Assembly: GCA_948976265.1 (NCBI GenBank) | Contig: CARFUA010000001.1 | Span: forward strand, 1-17,118 | DNA: 17,118 nt | From: an uncultured Clostridia bacterium | GTDB taxonomy: Bacteria > Bacillota > Clostridia > TANB77 > CAG-508 | Direction of reading: 5' to 3' | Shown: positions 14,075 to 17,118 of the stretch, piece by piece | How positions within the stretch are numbered: the first letter of the stretch is position 1 | Layout of the letters: each line of letters starts with the position of its first letter | Notes under the pieces: generated by a model | What the model was told of the DNA's origin: nothing | Database searches by the model: none | The model's input: only the letters and a program-made list of their open reading frames with translations | Made by a program: the position numbers and the translations under genes

Positions 14075-14127
14075 TGATATAAAAATACAATTGATTAAAA
14101 AAGAAAATTTTAGAAAGAGGTAGGAAA

Positions 14128-16056
14128 ATGGAAAAATTTGAACATGATTATAATGCTGAGCAAATTCAAGTATTGGAAGGATTAGAGGCAGTAAGAAAAA
14201 GACCAGGTATGTATATTGGTAGTGTTTCAGTAAGAGGACTTCATCATTTAGTTTATGAGATTGTGGATAACGCTGTTGACGAATCTTTGGCAGGATATTG
14301 TAAAAATATTCATGTAAAAATAGAACCTGGAAATATAATTTGTGTTGAAGATGATGGTAGAGGAATCCCTGTGGATATCCATCCCAAAACAAAGATTTCA
14401 GCGGCTGAAACAGTTTATACCGTATTGCATGCTGGTGGAAAATTTGGCGGAGATAGTGGATATAAAGTTTCAGGGGGACTTCATGGTGTAGGTTCTTCGG
14501 TTGTAAATGCGCTATCAGAATGGACAGAAGTTATCATCCAAAGAGATGGTGGGATTTTTCAAATGAAATTTGAAAAAGGAAAAACCGTTCAAGGTTTAAC
14601 ACGAATTGGTGATTCAGATAAAACGGGGACAACCGTCAGATTTTTAGCAGATGATTCTATTTTTGAAACCTTGCAATATGAATATGAAGTTTTGGAAAAT
14701 CGCCTTAGAGAAGTGGCTTTTTTAACAAAAGGTTTGCATATTATAATTGAAGATTTAAGAGAAGAAACACCAAAAAAAGGAGACTTTTGTTATGAAGGTG
14801 GATTGATTTCTTTTGTGGAATACTTAAATAAAAATAAAGAAAAATTACATCCAAAGCCAATTTATATTGAAAAAGATGGGGAATATCCAGTTGAAATTGC
14901 CATTCAATACACAACGAGTTATTCTGAAAATATTTATACTTTTGTAAACAATGTCAATACTATAGAAGGAGGAACGCATTTAGAAGGCTTTAAAAGGTCG
15001 CTAACGAAAGTATTTAATGATTATGCCAAAGCAAAAAATATTTTAAAAGAGAAAGATGGAAATTTACAGGGAGATGACATTCGTGAAGGAATTACAGCAG
15101 TAATTTCAGTAAAAGTAAAAGATCCACAATTTGAGGGACAAACGAAGACGAAACTTGGAAACAGTGAAGTAACAGGAATTGTTCAATCAATTATGAATGA
15201 ACATATGTCTGCTTTTCTAGAAGAAAATCCAAATGTAGCTAAAGCAATTTTGGAAAAGTGTGTGAGTGCAGCAAGGGCAAGAGAAGCTGCGAGAAAAGCA
15301 AGAGAATTGGTAAGAAGAAAAAATTCTTTAGAAACCACTACTTTACCAGGAAAGTTGGCTGATTGTAGTAGCAAAAATCCCGATGAATGCGAGGTTTATA
15401 TTGTCGAAGGTGATTCAGCTGGAGGAAGTGCAAAACAAGGAAGAGATAGAAGATTCCAAGCGATATTGCCACTTTGGGGAAAAATGTTGAATGTGGAAAA
15501 GTCAAGAGCAGATAAAATTTATGGAAATGATAAATTAAATCCAGTTATATTAGCAATTGGAGCTGGAATTGGAGCTGATTTTGATATTACAAAACTTCGT
15601 TATGGTAAAGTCATTATCATGGCGGATGCAGATGTTGATGGAGCTCACATTAGAACCTTATTATTAACATTTTTCTTCCGTTATATGCGACCATTAATTG
15701 AAAATGGAAATGTATATTTGGCACAGCCACCGCTATTTAAGTTATCCAAAAGAGGAATGGAAGATATTTATTGCTACACAGAAGATGATTTGTCGAAAGC
15801 ATTTAAAGAATTGGAAGAAAAAGGAATTTCAAGAGAACAAGTTGGAATTCAGAGATACAAAGGTTTAGGTGAAATGAATCCAGAGCAATTATGGGAAACT
15901 ACAATGGACCCAAGTAATAGAATCTTAATAAAAGTGACCATGGATGATGCTATGGTAGCTGACGAAACATTTTCTCTTTTAATGGGAGATGAAGTTGCTC
16001 CTCGTAAGAAATTTATTGAAGAAAATGCAAAATATGTAAAAAATTTAGATGTATAG
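14128..16056 (+). CDS. gyrB: DNA gyrase subunit B
   Basis: GyrB is the ATPase half of gyrase, which introduces negative supercoils with GyrA. The 642 residues match the short GyrB class. The GHKL ATPase motifs are EIVDNAVDES (44-53), DDGRGIPV (about 76-83) and GGLHGVGSSVVNALS (about 117-131). QTKTKLGN closes the transducer domain. The TOPRIM domain has EGDSAGGS near 427 and DADVDGAH near 500, and the protein ends with RYKGLGEMNPEQLWETTMDP and a short tail. ParE can look similar, but position in the dnaA-recF cluster argues for GyrB. The start has GAGGT 6 nt upstream. gyrA does not follow, unlike in many Firmicutes. A perfect minus-strand DnaA box is at 14262-14270, within the conserved EIVDNAV codons. 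Confidence 0.96.
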   Translation: MEKFEHDYNAEQIQVLEGLEAVRKRPGMYIGSVSVRGLHHLVYEIVDNAVDESLAGYCKNIHVKIEPGNIICVEDDGRGIPVDIHPKTKISAAETVYTVLHAGGKFGGDSGYKVSGGLHGVGSSVVNALSEWTEVIIQRDGGIFQMKFEKGKTVQGLTRIGDSDKTGTTVRFLADDSIFETLQYEYEVLENRLREVAFLTKGLHIIIEDLREETPKKGDFCYEGGLISFVEYLNKNKEKLHPKPIYIEKDGEYPVEIAIQYTTSYSENIYTFVNNVNTIEGGTHLEGFKRSLTKVFNDYAKAKNILKEKDGNLQGDDIREGITAVISVKVKDPQFEGQTKTKLGNSEVTGIVQSIMNEHMSAFLEENPNVAKAILEKCVSAARAREAARKARELVRRKNSLETTTLPGKLADCSSKNPDECEVYIVEGDSAGGSAKQGRDRRFQAILPLWGKMLNVEKSRADKIYGNDKLNPVILAIGAGIGADFDITKLRYGKVIIMADADVDGAHIRTLLLTFFFRYMRPLIENGNVYLAQPPLFKLSKRGMEDIYCYTEDDLSKAFKELEEKGISREQVGIQRYKGLGEMNPEQLWETTMDPSNRILIKVTMDDAMVADETFSLLMGDEVAPRKKFIEENAKYVKNLDV

Positions 16057-16062
16057 GAAAAG

Positions 16063-16099
16063 GAAATCCACAATTTGTTCAATGTTTGTGGATTTCTTT
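16063..16099 (+). terminator. Probable terminator of gyrB
   Basis: An 11-bp perfect stem (16063-16073 with 16086-16096, 12-nt loop) starts 6 bp after the gyrB stop and is followed by a short TTTAATTT tail. The tail is weak, so some read-through is possible. Confidence 0.6.
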
Positions 16100-16107
16100 A
16101 ATTTGTG

Positions 16108-16136
16108 TAGACAAAAATCCAATAATTTGATATGAT
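16108..16136 (+). promoter_or_regulatory. SigmaA-type promoter of the cytidine-deaminase-like gene
   Basis: -35 TAGACA (16108-16113), 17-bp spacer, -10 TATGAT (16131-16136). The predicted leader is about 30 nt. Confidence 0.75.
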
Positions 16137-16171
16137 TTCACTAAATAAACAAATAATAGGAAGGAGAAATA

Positions 16172-16570
16172 ATGAATTCTGATTTTAATCAATTAATAAA
16201 AGAAGCGAAAAAAATAGCAGAAAAAAGAAAGTTAAGTGAATATGCCACCTGTGGTCATACAAGTTGCGCATTACTTACGAAAAAAGGTAATATTTTTACT
16301 GGTATATCCTTGGAGTTAAAATGTATTTTGGGAAATTGTGCTGAGCATGCTGCAATTTCAGAAATGATAAAAAATGGGGAAACTGAAATTGATAAAATTG
16401 TAGCATATTCATCAAAAGGAGAGATATATACACCTTGTGGAAAGTGCAGAGAAATTATCAGAATGGTGGATAATCGAAATTTAAAGACGCAAATACTTGT
16501 AAAAGAGGATAAAATTTTAACATTACAAGAATTGTTGCCAGAGATGTTTATTTCAAAGAAAAATAAATGA
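16172..16570 (+). CDS. Cytidine-deaminase-like zinc hydrolase
   Basis: This 132-residue protein has the two zinc motifs of the cytidine deaminase fold: CAE at 56-58 (C56 ligand, E58 proton shuttle) and PCGKC at 88-92 (C89 and C92 ligands). The three-cysteine zinc site is that of small tetrameric cytidine deaminases and of blasticidin-S deaminase. The CAE is followed by HAA, whereas classical Cdd has CAER. The N-terminus lacks the usual Cdd substrate-binding stretch with the FPVGA pattern, so the substrate may not be plain cytidine. Pyrimidine salvage is the default guess. AAGGAG lies 5 nt before ATG. It has its own promoter and faces the helicase gene convergently. Confidence 0.8.
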   Translation: MNSDFNQLIKEAKKIAEKRKLSEYATCGHTSCALLTKKGNIFTGISLELKCILGNCAEHAAISEMIKNGETEIDKIVAYSSKGEIYTPCGKCREIIRMVDNRNLKTQILVKEDKILTLQELLPEMFISKKNK

Positions 16571-16578
16571 AAAAATAC

Positions 16579-16587
16579 TTATCCACA
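16579..16587 (+). promoter_or_regulatory. Perfect DnaA box after the deaminase gene
   Basis: TTATCCACA in the 31-bp convergent gap, with a near match TCATCCACA at 16607-16615 inside the end of the helicase gene. Binding is inferred. Confidence 0.4.
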
Positions 16588-16601
16588 AAAAATGGAATGA
16601 T

Positions 16602-17118
16602 TTAAATTTCATCCACATTCTTACAAAAAGGGTAATTGGAACAAGCATAGAAAGGACCTTTAGAAGATTTTTTCTCTATAAGGTAGCCACCGCATTTTTT
16701 ACAAATAATTTGTTTTTGTAAAATGTTGATATCATTTATTGCAAAATCGCAATAAGGATAGTTGGAGCATCCTAGAAACATTTCTTGATTTATATTATTT
16801 GTCTTTAAAATTAAATGTCCTTTTGTACATTTTAAACATTTTGGTTGATTTTCAATATTTATTTTATTTTCATCATGATTTGAGGGGATAGATTGATTTG
16901 AAATAAGTTCTTCTAAAAAAGAAGAATAATGTTCTTCTGGTGCAACCAAATAAGTTCGATTTTTTGTACGTGTGATTGCAACATAAAACAAACGTCGTTC
17001 TTCGGCATATAAATATTCTTCTTTATTGGCTAAAACCAAAGATAAAATGGGGTCACTAGAAATTCGATTTGGAAAGCCGAGTAAATTATTTTGCATATTA
17101 AGTAAAATTACATTTTCA
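16602..17118 (-). CDS. UvrD-like SF1 helicase, C-terminal part with two zinc fingers (partial)
   Basis: The frame is open to the right edge, so this is the end of a longer gene; the first ATG in view (17096) is internal. The visible part starts with a segment like the last helicase region of UvrD/Rep-type enzymes. SF1 motif VI EERRLFYVAITRTKN contains the arginine that contacts ATP. After a low-complexity linker come two four-cysteine zinc fingers of the type found at the C-terminus of type IA topoisomerases. The first is CLKC with GCSNYPYC and the second CKKC with ACSNYPFC. It is probably a DNA-unwinding repair helicase whose fingers bind DNA. The N-terminal ATPase core is outside the window. 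It converges on the deaminase gene. Confidence 0.85.
   Translation of the reverse strand, partial: ENVILLNMQNNLLGFPNRISSDPILSLVLANKEEYLYAEERRLFYVAITRTKNRTYLVAPEEHYSSFLEELISNQSIPSNHDENKINIENQPKCLKCTKGHLILKTNNINQEMFLGCSNYPYCDFAINDINILQKQIICKKCGGYLIEKKSSKGPFYACSNYPFCKNVDEI

Noticed and set aside
13910..14392. A 160-codon minus-strand frame across recF and gyrB starts
   Set aside because: It is antisense to two well-supported genes, hydrophobic by base composition, and has no ribosome site.
16960..16985. TACGTG core in the helicase gene as a parS site
   Set aside because: No matching arms on either side.

Overview
This window is the chromosomal replication-origin region of a low-G+C, AT-rich Firmicute, most likely an anaerobic member of class Clostridia. 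The evidence is the origin gene order (rpmH, rnpA, yidD, yidC, jag, mnmE, mnmG, rsmG, parA, parB on one side; dnaA, dnaN, recF, gyrB on the other), a DUF4446 gene after parB, tRNA genes with encoded CCA ends, strong AGGAGG-type ribosome sites and a YidC without an evident lipoprotein signal. TGA acts as a stop codon (for example at the end of rnpA), so the genetic code is standard and not that of Mollicutes. Genus and species cannot be read from the window.

Layout. Positions 1-317 hold two tandem serine tRNA genes (GCT and TGA anticodons) on the minus strand, with their own promoter and terminator. Positions 534-2785 hold the minus-strand parA-parB-DUF4446 operon, driven by a strong promoter and started by a TTG codon. 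Positions 2984-7050 hold rsmG, mnmG and mnmE, also minus strand. The mnmE frame is broken by what looks like one extra base near 6847. Positions 7118-7435 hold a small gene of unknown function with its own promoter and terminator, inserted between mnmE and jag. Positions 7601-9992 hold jag, yidC, yidD, rnpA and the 44-codon rpmH.

The plus strand then begins. The dnaA promoter has a 15-T spacer. dnaA is followed by a 325-bp gene-free stretch that looks like oriC: several DnaA boxes, then a GC-rich patch, a DnaA-trio array and an AT-rich unwinding region right before dnaN. recF and gyrB follow, without the small genes (yaaA, remB) found there in Bacillus and without gyrA next to gyrB. After gyrB come a cytidine-deaminase-like gene and, convergent with it, the C-terminal end of a UvrD-like helicase that carries two topoisomerase-type zinc fingers and runs off the right edge.

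How it works together. DnaA loads at the dnaA-dnaN boxes and melts the trio/AT-rich region. DnaN, RecF and GyrB serve replication, repair and supercoiling. ParA and ParB segregate the new origins, and a convincing parS-like site lies inside mnmG with a weaker one between mnmE and mnmG. RnpA, L34, YidD, YidC and Jag serve tRNA processing, the ribosome and membrane-protein insertion. MnmE and MnmG modify the tRNA wobble base and RsmG methylates 16S rRNA. Most genes here are ordinary core genes. The items most worth a second look are the mnmE frameshift, the parS-like sites, the complete oriC architecture, the homopolymer in the dnaA promoter and the unknown small gene.
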